Shown piece after piece: positions 1-10,206 of a stretch of DNA of 64,000 nt. The stretch lies in the NCBI GenBank assembly GCA_016648135.1, contig JADDOH010002552.1, positions 21,334 to 85,333 on the forward strand. The letters are read 5' to 3'. Position numbers and translations under genes: made by a program. The first letter of the stretch is position 1, and the number at the start of each line of letters is the position of its first letter. The stretch is from Agrypnia vestita (lineage: Eukaryota; Arthropoda; Insecta; Trichoptera; Phryganeidae). The notes beneath the pieces were generated by a model. The model was not told the DNA's origin, made no database searches, and saw only the letters and a list, made by a program, of their open reading frames with translations.

Positions 1-640
1 TATGGCCAGATAATATCTGTTATTTATAGATGACTATAGCCGAATGTGTTTTGTGTACTTTCTTAAAACCAAAGATGAAACTTTTAAATACTTCAAAGAA
101 TTCAAGGAGTTAGTAGAGTACCAGCGGTCCAGAAAAATTAAAGTACTAATATCTCATAATGGTAGAGAGTTCTGTTCTATGGAAATGGAGAATTTTTTGA
201 AGAAGAATGGCATAGTGCACCAAAAAAGTAATGATTACACGCCAGAGCAAAACGGGCTGTGTGAGCGGTACAACAGGTCAATTGTTGAAAAAGTGCGATG
301 TCTCCTGCTTAATGCTCAATTTGATAAACCATTATGGTGAGAGGCTGTGAATTCGGTGGTGTATCTTAAGAATAGATCACCAGTAGCCATTCTTAACCAC
401 AGTACTACCCCTTATGAGGTGTGGACGGGCAGAAAACCAAATCTAAGCCATTGACGGGTGTATGGTAGCCCAATTATGGTTCACATACCTAAAGAACAAT
501 GAAAAAAGTGGGACAAGAAAGCTCAGAAGATGTGCCTAATCGGATACTCCGAAAATGTCAAGGGTTATCGTCTGTACAATCTTAAGAGCCGAGCAGTGAC
601 TATAGCTAGGATTTTATAATAATGGAAAAGATTGAGAGTG
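1..640 (+). mobile_element. Ty1/copia retrotransposon remnant: integrase region of pol
   Basis: A copia-type integrase core can be read in frame from about 17: a DDYSR block (29-43), a conserved 98-residue stretch to 340 with SHNGREF and the TPEQNGLCERYNRSI block, then, past stop codons near 338 and 452, the downstream NRSP, TPYEVWTGRKPNLSH and IGYSENVKGYRLYN blocks typical of copia integrase C-termini. In an active element this enzyme inserts the cDNA. At least three in-frame stops, and the absence of RT/RNase H after about 620, show a dead fragment; its 5' part lies outside the window. No LTR is visible. Confidence 0.88.
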
Positions 641-840
641 AGAATTGTACAACAAATGTGATGATAGAAGAAGTCAGTAATTCAAAGCCCAGGAGAGGAA
701 GTGGCAGTTATGATGAAACATATGTTCAAAGTGAAACATCACTTTCAGAGGATGATCATTATGAATCATTACGATGAAATATTTGTATGCGGATTTTACT
801 GTTATGGTCTGCATTTCTCCTGAAAGATTGGTGTGTATTA

Positions 841-1330
841 AAAACTAGCTGTGCCCGGGCGGCTTCGCACGCGTTAGTACATTGTTTGGATCGTCATAGA
901 ACTTTCGCGAACCTTCTAGAACATTCTCCTTCCAGAACTTTCAAGAAATTTGACGAATATACAGGAACCTTCTAGACACACCGACACATTCCGCCACTCA
1001 GTTTAGAACCTTATAGAACTTTCGGGAATTTTCTTGAACCTTCTCCTTCCAGAATTTTCTAGAGCAGGTTTTTCCGGAACCTTCTAAACTCACCGACACA
1101 GTCGGTGCGCCTATTTTGAAACAATCTGAAGCATTTGCAGCCTTCCCATAACAAAACAATGTGCTAAAAAGCACATTTTCGTCTCCCACCCGCAGCCACC
1201 CCCACCAAACTCTCATATTTTCAATGTGACACCAAGGGCAATCTACCACCATGTTGTTGTGGCTGGTTGTGGAGAAAACTTGGCGGGTAGGGAAACACGG
1301 GTAGGAAAACACATTTTTATATTATATATA
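841..1330 (+). mobile_element. Short copy A of the heat-shock-element-bearing repeat family
   Basis: It begins with a GC-rich head (ACTAGCTGTGCCCGGGCGGC), passes through about two units of the TTC/GAA minisatellite, and ends in a conserved 3' region of about 270 bp (from CACCGACACAGTCGG to GGGAAACACGGG) followed by a TA microsatellite. The same 3' region closes the longer copy at 7,860-8,130, so both belong to one family. Two runs of six consecutive inverted nGAAn pentamers, at 899-926 and about 1,019-1,046, match the heat shock element consensus. There is no coding capacity. The terminal microsatellite resembles RTE-type or SINE-type 3' ends, which is an inference. Confidence 0.6.
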
Positions 1331-1916
1331 TATAAAATGTGTTCTTTTTTAAATGTATTTACTAATAAATAATGTTTTATATTATATTATATAATACTAT
1401 ATTTATAATATCTATATATAGTATATAGATATATATCTATATCTATATCTATATATGTATATAAACATTTATTAATTAGTAAATACATGTAAAAAAAAAT
1501 TATGTGCATTTTTTAATATTGTATTTTGCCGCATTGTGAACTGACATTAAAAAAAATTGAGGATGTCGATAAAATAGTGTACTGTTATATTTAAGAATTT
1601 GGTCATTAGAAAAATATTCAATCTAGATCGATTTAAAAATGTAATAAAATTGTTATCAATTAAAAAGAGACTATGTATAAGGTTGAAATTTTTTTGCTAA
1701 CTTAAAAGAGGGCCGTGGCTAAGTTGAATAACGCGCCATCCCCGGACATAGAATGGAAGTCCATTATTTCGAATCCCGGTAGCAGTTGAAATATTTTTTC
1801 ATTAATTTGATTTTTCTGCATGTCTTTTCTAATTGATTAATAAAAATTTGTTTAAAATTCGCAGAACTTCGTTCGGAAATTGCAACTTCACAATAATAAT
1901 GTGTTTTCTTTAGTAT
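1331..1916. other. AT-rich non-coding stretch
   Basis: Imperfect TA/TATC simple repeats (about 1,320-1,465) lead into AT-rich sequence. No open frame, TIR or RNA gene was recognised. Confidence 0.5.
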
Positions 1917-2012
1917 CATATATATATATCTATATATATATATATAAATTATATATATATATATATAATTAGATGTTGTTGGTGGTGTGTGTGTGTGTGT
2001 GTGTGTGTCCTT
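1917..2012. repeat. Compound TA / TG microsatellite
   Basis: Runs of (TA)n at about 1,918-1,968 are followed by a GT run at about 1,985-2,008. This is plain simple sequence; the open frame that crosses it on the minus strand is an artefact. Confidence 0.9.
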
Positions 2013-2049
2013 TATATATATTGGGAGGTTAGGGTGCATTGGAGTCGAG

Positions 2050-2228
2050 ATCCGCGAACCGGGTGTCGTATTGGATGAGTTTGGACACACCAGGCTCTGA
2101 AAGAACTCACGTGATCTGACCTTTGCCCTCCTTCACCGAATGCTCAGAGAGATGCATGAGACTAGGCTGCGTGAGTGGGATCGACTCGGTAGTGAATGGA
2201 TAGGGCACTATAATGTGGTATGCTAGAC
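2050..2228 (+). pseudogene. Unidentified degraded coding-like stretch
   Basis: One frame reads GVEIREPGVVLDEF, a stop, then a charged segment with LLHRMLREMHETRLREWDRL before another stop. The base composition is less AT-rich than its surroundings. It looks like a decayed transposon ORF, but I do not recognise the family. Confidence 0.25.
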
Positions 2229-2344
2229 TGGATAAGTGGATTTTACTTTTGGTGGAACTGAAAGTAGGTTTAGAATATTTTTGAGTTTGTTCAAATCTTT
2301 CAGAACGGTAGTACTGGATTTCTTGTCACAGAGACATCATTAAT

Positions 2345-2461
2345 CAATTAATGTATATTATGGATGTCTCACAGAGACGAAACTGTATTTTATTATTATT
2401 ATGGGAATAATAATAAAATACAGTTTCGTCTCTGTGAGATATCCATAATATACATTAATTG
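2345..2461. repeat. Long inverted repeat (56-bp arms, 5-nt loop)
   Basis: The arms 2345-2400 and 2406-2461 are near-perfect reverse complements (CAATTAATGTATATTATGGA opposite its complement), separated only by ATGGG. A transcript would fold into a single hairpin. No target-site duplication was recognised, so it may be a small foldback element or a head-to-head duplication. Confidence 0.85.
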
Positions 2462-3268
2462 AGTAGGTTTAGAATATTATTACAGTTCATTACAAAATAA
2501 TGACATAAGAACATATTTTATTTTACCTGCACTACCTACTTATACCTACCTACTACCTACTTCCAGCTTGATTTTATTAGAATTTATTTATCGAAAATAA
2601 TTATTTATGAAATCGGCCGCTACCTACTCCCTGAACCTATTTTATATCAATACAATTTCCTATAACATATTAGCTTTTAATCCAGACGTTTGAATTAACG
2701 TTTGACGAAATGTAAAGATTCTTAGATGCGTTCTGATGCTGGAGCAGCGCCATCCTGATGGAGATCAGCTTGGAGGTCCCTTGGAATTGTTCGCGCAATT
2801 CCAGTCCCGTGGCAGCAATCCTCGCGTTCCTCCTTCATCCTTGTCCTGGCTATCCCGATCATCGAACGATATGTTTGCGTCGTTGTAAAATTTAATATTC
2901 GTGATCAGAAGCTTGGCATCCAATTTCTTAGAAAATTAAGGATTTTGCAGATGAAAATTATTTATTGTCGATGAAAATGGTTCGGAGATGCCTCCTTAAT
3001 TTAGTAGGTATCAATAATGTTGCACAAACATTATTGCCTTAGTGAAATTATTTTTAATTAAATTTAAACATGTTGATGGAATGCACACCATCAAGATTAT
3101 ACAAAAGTTTCTACATCGCGAAACCTGACAATCTACATAATATTTTTAAATGAATCTAGCTGAATCCAAAGAGGGTTCTGCAAAAGAGAATATAATACAA
3201 AAATTAGTAAGGTACCTTATGGTCTGCTGTTCTCTAGAATGGACGTGCACAATAGTGAGTATATACTC
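2462..3268. other. Non-coding stretch with one weak exon-like segment
   Basis: The stretch is mostly AT-rich. About 2,700-2,860 is GC-richer, and on the minus strand a frame of roughly 40 codons containing LELREQFQGTSKLISIRMAL can be read after a possible acceptor. I cannot assign it to any family; it may be a conserved exon or chance. Confidence 0.25.
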
Positions 3269-3271
3269 TAA

Positions 3272-3416
3272 GGCCCGGTTGTTTCAAGTTCGATCAAAGT
3301 AAGCGTTCTTTTAAAGCATAGATTTTTACGTTCTCCACCAATCAGATGATCCGTTTTCGTAAAAATCTATGCTTTAATCGACCGCTTACTTTGATCGAAC
3401 TTGAAACAACCGGGCC
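3272..3416. mobile_element. Palindromic MITE, PIF/Harbinger-like (TAA target duplication)
   Basis: A 145-bp element with long terminal inverted repeats starting GGCCCGGTTGTTTCAAGTTC and flanked by TAA on both sides (3269-3271, 3417-3419). A 3-bp TWA duplication with GG-starting TIRs is the hallmark of PIF/Harbinger elements. There is no coding capacity. The 11-mer GTGCACAATAG also occurs on both sides (3245-3255 and 3420-3430), which is unexplained. Confidence 0.8.
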
Positions 3417-3419
3417 TAA

Positions 3420-3979
3420 GTGCACAATAGCGATTATTACCGGGTGAAACTAGAGGCTCCGCTTTCCGAACCCTCTCAGTTTTCGTGGCTTAGTGAAATG
3501 ATATATTACAGAAGAAACCGATCTTTCCTGCGCGGGAGTTTTTATAGGCCACTAGGGATGGGACACTCCTAGTGTTGTGCAGTATTCAAAGATATATAGG
3601 GATATTTTGGTACTATAACATAAAATGATGAAATTCCTGTTGATTTAAGTAATTTAAAAACCTTATAATTATGTTCATAAACATAAACGCTACTAAAACT
3701 ACGGAAATAAAAGAATTAACTGAATTTTATCAATTTCTTGCTTCGAATATTTAATCATATTTACAATGAAAATTGTGCAAGTGAATTATAAAATAAAATG
3801 AACATAAAAGTAGTTATGAATTTTGACTATCCGTAATAACAAGCAGTACCTACCTACACAGGTATGTGTTTTAAATTTTCCCCAAAGACATTTTATAATA
3901 GGTAGGTAAGGTGTCTACATTTTTATTAAGTTTTCTAGTAGATAAAAAAATATTTCAAAAGTTTAAAGTTTAGGTACAA
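3420..3979. other. Non-coding AT-rich stretch
   Basis: No gene or repeat boundary was recognised between the two MITEs. Confidence 0.4.
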
Positions 3980-3981
3980 TA

Positions 3982-4087
3982 GCCGGCAAACATCTTGAAC
4001 ATTGGTTTCAGCCGCGCAGAAGACAAATTTTGGGTCTCAGTAAACTTTCCTCCACTACGACAAAAATTGTTCACGATGTTTGCCGGC
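3982..4087. mobile_element. Small MITE with TA target duplication
   Basis: Terminal inverted repeats GCCGGCAAACATCTTGAAC and GTTCACGATGTTTGCCGGC (one mismatch) are flanked by TA on both sides (3980-3981, 4088-4089), consistent with a Tc1/mariner-type non-autonomous element of about 106 bp. It is non-coding; the open frame starting inside it is incidental. Confidence 0.75.
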
Positions 4088-4089
4088 TA

Positions 4090-4960
4090 CTCTAATAACT
4101 TTTTTAATACTTACCGATTAATTATATATTTTTTTAATCGAAGCATTCAACTTTACCGAGGATACTTGCCCCGAAAAGATCAAAGTTGCACCCCATATTC
4201 TGCACTTTAGCCCAAAATGTTCCGGGTGACCCGCTGAATAAACATTCCACGTTAAAAGAGATAATATTATAAGCCTCCAACAATTTAGTGGCAGTGGCTA
4301 CAGTTTCCATAATATTTTACCGTTTAATGTAAGACGGCAGCACTTGGCCTGGCCTCGAGTAATGAGCCAACATAATTCTTCTTTTATTACATTCCGGCTG
4401 CTGGGCGCGGGGCGGGCGGGGCGCGGGGATCTCCTGGGGTATTCGGCGATTTCTTTATTGAATACATTTATAAATTACCGCTGTCCCGGATGGTAATAAC
4501 ATTGCCAACGCCAAAACGTTCAAATGACATGTTCAACGTTCTAGAAATGGCAAGGAGATAAATGCTCGGAGAAGTAATGTAAGTAATAGACTGAATAATA
4601 ATTGAAGATCAACTTTTTTAAATTCACGTTCTGAAATCTGTTTACTTTTATTTTTTAACTAGCTGTTCCTACTTGGCGTTGCACGTGTTAAGGATTAAGT
4701 TAAAAATGAGTTTGGGGGGGGGGAAACAAAGAACCCAAAAAACTACGCTGGGATGTATGGGATGACCAGGAGAAAATGTCGTTTAGAGTCCATTCACTTT
4801 AGGTAAGCCTTTTGCATTAGTGTGAGTAATACTCTCTGTAACACGTAAATTGTGAAATTGTATTCGTTTTTTAAACTAACTGCATTGGCCGCTCCAGTAA
4901 CACTCTGACCGGCGAGCGGAGCGGTCGTTTCTTTGTTTAATATTTTTCGCTTAAAGATAC
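4090..4960. other. Non-coding stretch with a GC-rich patch
   Basis: A conspicuous G-rich patch at 4,398-4,437 (GGGCGCGGGGCGGGCGGGGC) stands out from the AT-rich background and could form a G-quadruplex. About 4,661-4,705 (ACTAGCTGTTCC...GTTGCACGTGTT) looks like a decayed head of the repeat family at 841. No gene was recognised. Confidence 0.4.
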
Positions 4961-4964
4961 GGTG

Positions 4965-5312
4965 ACTACAAAATCACGAATATTTTTAAATTAGGAAAGG
5001 AGAAATCGCTTTCAGGTCAAACAAGTGAGATAGTTTTAAATGCATATAAATATCTCGAAGAATTATATAAAGATAAGTTATATAAAGATAAAATGGTAAA
5101 ATAAACCATTAGCGAATGGAAAAATGTTTGCTGACATACAAAAGGAATTTAAACTGAGCACGCGACGAAGGATATTCAAATGGATGAAATCACAGACTTA
5201 ATCAATTTAATATGAATTTAGACGAGGATTCGGATTCAATATTACTTGAGCCATGTGGCAGCGTTAGTGATGGACATTGTTGCATAGAGAATGATATATT
5301 TTGATTAATACT
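4965..5312 (+). pseudogene. Decayed transposon ORF
   Basis: Frame fragments include GKEKSLSGQTSEIVLNAYKY (a helix-turn-helix-like N-terminus of the type opening many insect Tc1/mariner-like proteins) and, downstream, DEITDLINL and an acidic DEDSDSILLEPCGSVSD segment. Stops and frame changes separate the pieces. Family assignment is uncertain. Confidence 0.35.
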
Positions 5313-5330
5313 AATGACATATATACAATA

Positions 5331-5700
5331 GTGGCTACACTTACAAGTTTTAATTATACTTAAACTGAAATATTTAAAACAATCATGAAATTAAAAAAAA
5401 AACTAATTCAGAGTATTTTATTAAAAAACAAAAAGTCAATGTCTTTATTTTATTTAACAATTTTGAAATCATACTAATTTTGAAAACGAAATTAGATCAG
5501 TTATTGGATTTTAGTCACGGTTACGAATAGATTTCTAAATAATTATTATTTGGGGATTAAAAAAATGAAATATATATTTTTTATAATACATATATGCTAA
5601 TTTCAGGTTAAGAAAATAAAATACTATTTATATATTTTTTTGCGTCTATCATTTACTCAAAAAAAGAATGTTACTAGATTTTGTAAACGGACTGTTACTC
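5331..5700. other. AT-rich non-coding stretch
   Basis: Poly-A/T-rich sequence without recognised genes; it may be the 3' UTR of the minus-strand RTE element. Confidence 0.35.
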
Positions 5701-5703
5701 ACA

Positions 5704-6036
5704 CTATTGCAAAAGGCTTAGCCCTATTTTGTTGAGCACTTTAAAAAGCTGCTTCCAGTCTACCTTGTCGAAGGCTTTTTCCAGGTCTATAAAAGCCACG
5801 TATGTGTTTTTGTTTTTCCTTATTCGTTTTTCTAGAATAAGTCTTCGACTAAGAATTGCGTCTCTTGTGCCTGTTCCTCTTCTAAAGCCAAATTGATTGT
5901 CCGAAAGTACACTTTCAATCTTCGTTTCCGCTCTTTTCATAATTATGTTTGTCAGTACCTTTGATGCATGCAATATCAGACTTACGGTTCTGTGCTGGTC
6001 GCATTTAGTTGTGCCAGGTTTCTTTGGTAGTGTTTT
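5704..6036 (-). pseudogene. RTE-type non-LTR reverse transcriptase fragment
   Basis: Read from about 6036 downwards, the frame shows the order PKKPGTTKCDQHRTVSLI, LHASKVLTNIIMKRAE, DNQFGFRRGTGTRDAI, then YVAFIDLEKAFDKVDW, which carries RT motif A with its catalytic aspartate. This order is characteristic of RTE-clade reverse transcriptases. The YADD motif and everything C-terminal are missing, and the N-terminal side is broken at the palindrome at 6,041-6,088. The endonuclease at 8,160-9,013 on the same strand is probably the other part of the same element, interrupted by the repeat at 6,089-8,156. Confidence 0.85.
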
Positions 6037-6040
6037 TACT

Positions 6041-6088
6041 AAGCCGGGCCAATCATAATTAATTATTTAATTATGATTGGCCCGGCTT
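6041..6088. repeat. Perfect 22-bp-arm palindrome at an insertion junction
   Basis: Arms 6041-6062 and 6067-6088 are exact reverse complements (AAGCCGGGCCAATCATAATT...) around a TTAT loop. The palindrome lies exactly where the RTE reading frame ends and the minisatellite-bearing repeat begins. Confidence 0.9.
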
Positions 6089-8156
6089 CGCTCGGGACCA
6101 TAATTTAGTAAGCATAGAATTGTGTTGACATCTCTTTTTTGCTAGTTTTGGCATCTGTGATTGGAACCGTCTTCACTTTACCAAACATCAACAGATATTT
6201 TTGCCCACAATCATAACACTCTAGAGAAAACCTTTCAAAACTTTCTAGAGCATTCCGAAATTTTATAGAACTTTCTGGAATCTTCTAGAACTTTCCCTTT
6301 CCAGAACCTTCTAGAGCAAGATAATTCTTTCTGGAACCTCTAGATCCACCGCCGCACTCCCCCACTCAGTTTGAAATCTTATAGATCTTTCTGATAGCCT
6401 GTAGAACTTTCTCCTTCCTTTTAGGAGAATTTTCGAACCCTCTAGAACTTTTCGGAACCGTTTAAACTCGTCGTCACACTCCGCAATTCAGTTTGGAACC
6501 TTATAGAACTTTTTGAAACTTTCTCCATCCAGAACCTTCTAGAGCATTCTGGAACCTTATCTTAATCTTCTGGAACATTCTAGACTCACCGACACACTCA
6601 GTTTTGAACCTTATTGAACTTTGTCTTTCCAGAACCTTCAAAAGCATGTCTTTCGAGAACCTTCATGAACATTCTGAAACCTTCTAGACCCCCAGACACA
6701 CTCCACCTCACTGTTTGTAACGTTAGAGAACTTTCTTTAGAAGAATTAAGAATCTTCTAGAACGTTCTCCTTCCAGAATATTCTAGAACTTTATCAAACG
6801 TTCTGGAACTTTCTACAGTCGCCGACACACTCCGCGACTTGGTTTGGAACCTTATAGAACTTTCTGAAATCTTCTAGAACATTCTACTTTATCTAACGTT
6901 CTGGAATCATTTGGTCTCACTCACATACTCCGTACTCAGTTTACAACCTTATAGAACATTTGTGAATACTCTAGAACGTTGTCTTTCCAGAACTTTCTGC
7001 AGCTTTATCGAATATTCTGGAACCTTCTAGACTCACCGACACACTCCGCCACTCAGTTTGGAACCTTATAAAACCTTCTTGAACGTTTTCCTTCCAGAAC
7101 CTTCTAAAGCATTCGAGAACCATCATGAACGTTCTGGAACCTCTAGACTCACTGACACACTCCGCCACTCAGTTTGTGATCTTATAGAACTTTCGGAAAT
7201 CTTCTAGTACCTTTTCCTTCCAGAATTTTCTAAAGCTTTATCGAATGTTCTAGAACCATCTAGACTCACCGGCATACTCCGCCACTCAATTTGGAACCTT
7301 ATAGAACCTTCTTGAACTTTCTGTTTCCAGAAACTTCTAAGGCATTCGAGAATCTTCATGAATGTTTTGGAACTTTCTGGACACACTTCGCTACTCAGTT
7401 TGGAACCTTATAGTACTTTCAGTAATCTTCTAGATCATTCTCCTTTCAGAACTTTCTAGAGCTTTACCGAACGTTCTGGAATCTTCTTAACTTACAGACA
7501 CACTTCGCCATACTCTTCGGAATGTTAGAGCACTTTCAGGAAACTTCTAGAACATTCTCCATCCAGAACATTCTTGAACTTTATCGAACGTCTGAAACCT
7601 TATAGTCACAGACACACTCCGCCGCCAGAACTTTCTAGACCTTTATTGAACGTTCTGGAACTTTTTAGCCTCATCTCGTAATTTGGAACCGCATAGAACT
7701 TTCTGGAATCTTCTAGAACACTCCCCTTCCAGAATTTTCTAGAGCTTTACCGGACATTCTGAAACGTTTTTGACTCACCGATACACTCTGCCACTTAGTT
7801 TGGAAACTTATAGAACTTTCGGGAATATTTTAGAACCTTCTCCTTCCAGAACTATTTAGAGCAGGTTTTTCCGGAACCTTCTAGACTCACCGACACAGTC
7901 GGCGCGCCTATTTTGAAACAATCTGAAGCATTTGCGCCCTTCCCAAAACACAACAACGTGATAGAAAGCACATTTTCATCACCCACTCCCACCCACGCTT
8001 AGCCACCCCCATCAAACTGGCACATTTTAGATGTAACACCAAGAGCTATCTACCACCATAACCACCAGGGGGTAGTAATATCTGGTTGTGAAGAAAACTT
8101 GGCGGATAGGGAAACACGGGTTTCTTTTTATATATATTTATATATATATATATGAT
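6089..8156 (+). mobile_element. Long copy B of the heat-shock-element-bearing repeat family
   Basis: After the palindrome (CCCGGCTTCGCTCGGG) the element runs through an expanded minisatellite (about 6,225-7,875). It closes with the same 3' region as copy A (from CACCGACACAGTCGGCGCGC at 7,888 to GGGAAACACGGG at 8,120) and a TATA microsatellite at about 8,125-8,153. It has no ORF of its own. It sits between the endonuclease and RT pieces of a minus-strand RTE element. The missing RTE residues (several hundred) imply a deletion as well as an insertion. Confidence 0.65.
6225..7875 (+). repeat. Minisatellite of about 115-bp units rich in heat-shock-element motifs
   Basis: About 14 diverged units are recognisable by the anchor CTCCGCCACTCAGTTTGGAA (for example near 6,478, 6,826, 7,044, 7,160, 7,277, 7,385, 7,788), spaced 105-125 bp. 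Each unit contains alternating TTC and GAA at 5-bp steps. At 6,268-6,295 there are six consecutive inverted pentamers. Near 7,527-7,551 and 7,695-7,715 there are five. This is the canonical binding pattern of heat shock factor. Many units also carry a TCTAGA palindrome. Confidence 0.8.
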
Positions 8157-8159
8157 ATT

Positions 8160-9013
8160 GATTTAGTGAAATCCTGCAGGAACCATGTGTTGGCTATAAA
8201 CAGTTTATTCTTTGTGCAAAATTCAAACAGTCGATTTCCTCTTTTATTTCTGATACCTAGACCAAATGGGCCAACAAAATTTCCTTCTCTTCCTTCTCCA
8301 ATCACTGGATTCCAATCTCCCATTACTATAACGTTTTCCTCAGCTTTTGTATCATATAAAAGTTTTTGTATGTTTTCATACACTTCTTCAATTTCTTGTT
8401 CATCGTGGCTAGAGGTTGGCATGTATACCTGTATCAATATTGTGTCCACTGGTTTGGTATCAAGTTTGACTAGAATTATTCTGCCTCCATGTTGCACATA
8501 TCCCTTTACTCTCCTACCCAGTTCTTTATACAGCATTATTCCCACGCCTCCATGTCCCGGTTTGTTATCTATTGTTCCTCCATGGATCAGTCTAAAACCT
8601 CCAGTCCACATATCACCAGGCTTAGGCCATCTCATTTCTGCGATTCCCAAGGCGTTTAGTTTCATCTTTTTCATCTCTTCTTTCAGATTGTCTATCTTAC
8701 TGTTTTGTAATAAAGTTCTCACGTTCCAGGTAGCGTAACGTCCATATCTCTTTTTATTATGTGATTCTTTTGTCTCTTCTTTTCTATTCTGTGTCACTTT
8801 GGTTTCTCTCGTGACAGGATCTTGAGCAGTCCCTACCTGGAGATTCGAACGGGGGACTATTTTAACTCCGGAGTATTTTACTAAAGATCTGTCCATGCTT
8901 GTTGTTTCTTGGGTTGATGGCGCTACACGGTCCGTGAGCCATGTTTGATTACAACATATCATGCAGGTTTGGGTCGGTTTCGGAATCAGGAATGTCGGCA
9001 CATATGATGTCAT
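8160..9013 (-). pseudogene. RTE-clade non-LTR retrotransposon, AP-like endonuclease domain
   Basis: The 291-codon frame has a polar leader (about residues 1-90) and then an exonuclease-endonuclease-phosphatase domain: ATWNVRTL, IAEMRWPKPG, GGVGIML, LIQVYMPTS, then VMGDWNPVIGE with a GDWN catalytic block, and NTWF. In RTE and BovB-like elements this domain nicks target DNA before reverse transcription. The frame leaves homology after NTWF, where the minisatellite repeat begins, so the C-terminal SPD/H part is lost. The plus-strand frame over this region is only its antisense shadow. Confidence 0.85.
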
Positions 9014-9211
9014 CTATTTAGTCTGGTCGAATTCTTTCGACTAACTAACATCTGCACAGCTAACTCAATGGTATGCAATGAAAGACCGTACAACTGAATC
9101 AACTCTCAAAGGATAATGCACACAACGCTATTTAGTGGCATTACCGGAACCAGTATACAACGCCATGTTTGTCCTTGTTTTGTTTCTGTCATGCATCAGA
9201 GATGGCGTTGC
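9014..9211 (-). other. Probable 5' UTR of the RTE element
   Basis: Non-coding sequence immediately upstream of the endonuclease ATG on the minus strand, ending where another repeat begins. It is assigned by position only. Confidence 0.35.
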
Positions 9212-9498
9212 ATACGGATTTAATTTTTGGTGATGTTCTTACTTTTTCAATGCATGAAGAAACTTCTCAAAGCCGAAACGAACAAAAAAAAATTTCATCG
9301 AAATCAGTCAATTAGTTCTCGAGGTACCATCAAAAAAGGCATTCCATACAAAATGTATGAGAAAATCAATTTTCTACTTAATTTTTTCTTATGTTTTATT
9401 CTGTGGAGACAAATCCAACAAACCAAAGATCATAAAAATCGGTACAGCCGTTCTTGAGTGATAAATGGTGCAATTAACCCGACTTTGTTTTATATACA
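9212..9498 (+). mobile_element. 3' end of a dispersed non-coding repeat
   Basis: The sequence has the organisation GAAATCAGTCAATTAGTTCT ... AAAATCGGTACAGCCGTTCT ... CGACTTTGTTTTATATAC. This resembles the 3' end at about 43,790-43,900 (TTGGTTCAGCCGTTCTCGAG), a very common insect repeat tail. No functional ORF. Confidence 0.45.
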
Positions 9499-10017
9499 GG
9501 GTTATTTGTAAAACATTAATAACCTCGCAGGACTATATTCCTGCCTTGATTATGAGTCGAAAATGTTCAAGCTATTATGACCTAATATCAATAGTTCAAG
9601 AGATATGCGACATCAAAGTTTGAATTTTTTTTCAATATTTCTGACTTATTTTTTTAAAACGTTGGACTATTGTTACAGTAACTCATGTCGATTACGAAAA
9701 ATTCATTTGTTTCAATACAAGTTAAATAAAATGATAAAAACCCTGAAAAAATTCCAATTGGAATTCGAAGATTTTTATTTTTTTATTTGACTTGTATTAA
9801 AAGGAATAAATTTTTCCTATTCGATTATGTTACTGTAATGATAGTCCAACGTTTTACAAAAAATAAGTCAGAAATATTGAAAAAAAAATGCAAACTTTGA
9901 TGTCGCATATCTCTTGAACTATTGATATTAGGTCATAATAGCTTGAACATTTTCGACTCATAATCAAGGCAGGAATATAGTCCTGCGAGGTTATAAATGT
10001 TTTACAAATAACTCTGT
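9499..10017. mobile_element. Foldback element with about 190-bp arms
   Basis: The left arm (about 9,499-9,690, starting CAGGGTTATTTGTAAAACAT) is repeated in inverse orientation at about 9,825-10,017, ending in AAATAACTCTG. Landmarks such as CCTGCCTTGATTATGAGTCG and CAAGAGATATGCGACATC occur in both arms. A spacer of about 135 bp separates them. A partial relative lies at 17,374-17,560. No transposase was found. TATA flanks both ends, but the superfamily cannot be decided. Confidence 0.8.
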
Positions 10018-10206
10018 ATATAGATATTATATGTATATATACATATACACGTTATAATATAATATTATACTGTAAAAGGATCATCTTTATTTCAACTATG
10101 ACTTTTGCATGACATTGCATATTCAAAGGTTTTATTCAATACAGCAGCGTATTTTTAATTATTATTTTTGTTTTCGTTATCGTTATTGAACAACTGGTTT
10201 AAACTA

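Noticed and set aside
1764..2090. Minus-strand frame of 108 codons with THTHTH and YIYIYI runs
   Set aside because: It crosses the TA/TG microsatellite and has no domain.
6225..7875. Restriction-site-like TCTAGA array as a bacterial or phage signal
   Set aside because: The TCTAGA words follow from the alternating TTC-TA-GAA pattern within an insect repeat; no prokaryotic context exists.
8088..8738. Plus-strand frame of 216 codons
   Set aside because: Antisense of the RTE endonuclease, which shows clear protein conservation on the minus strand.
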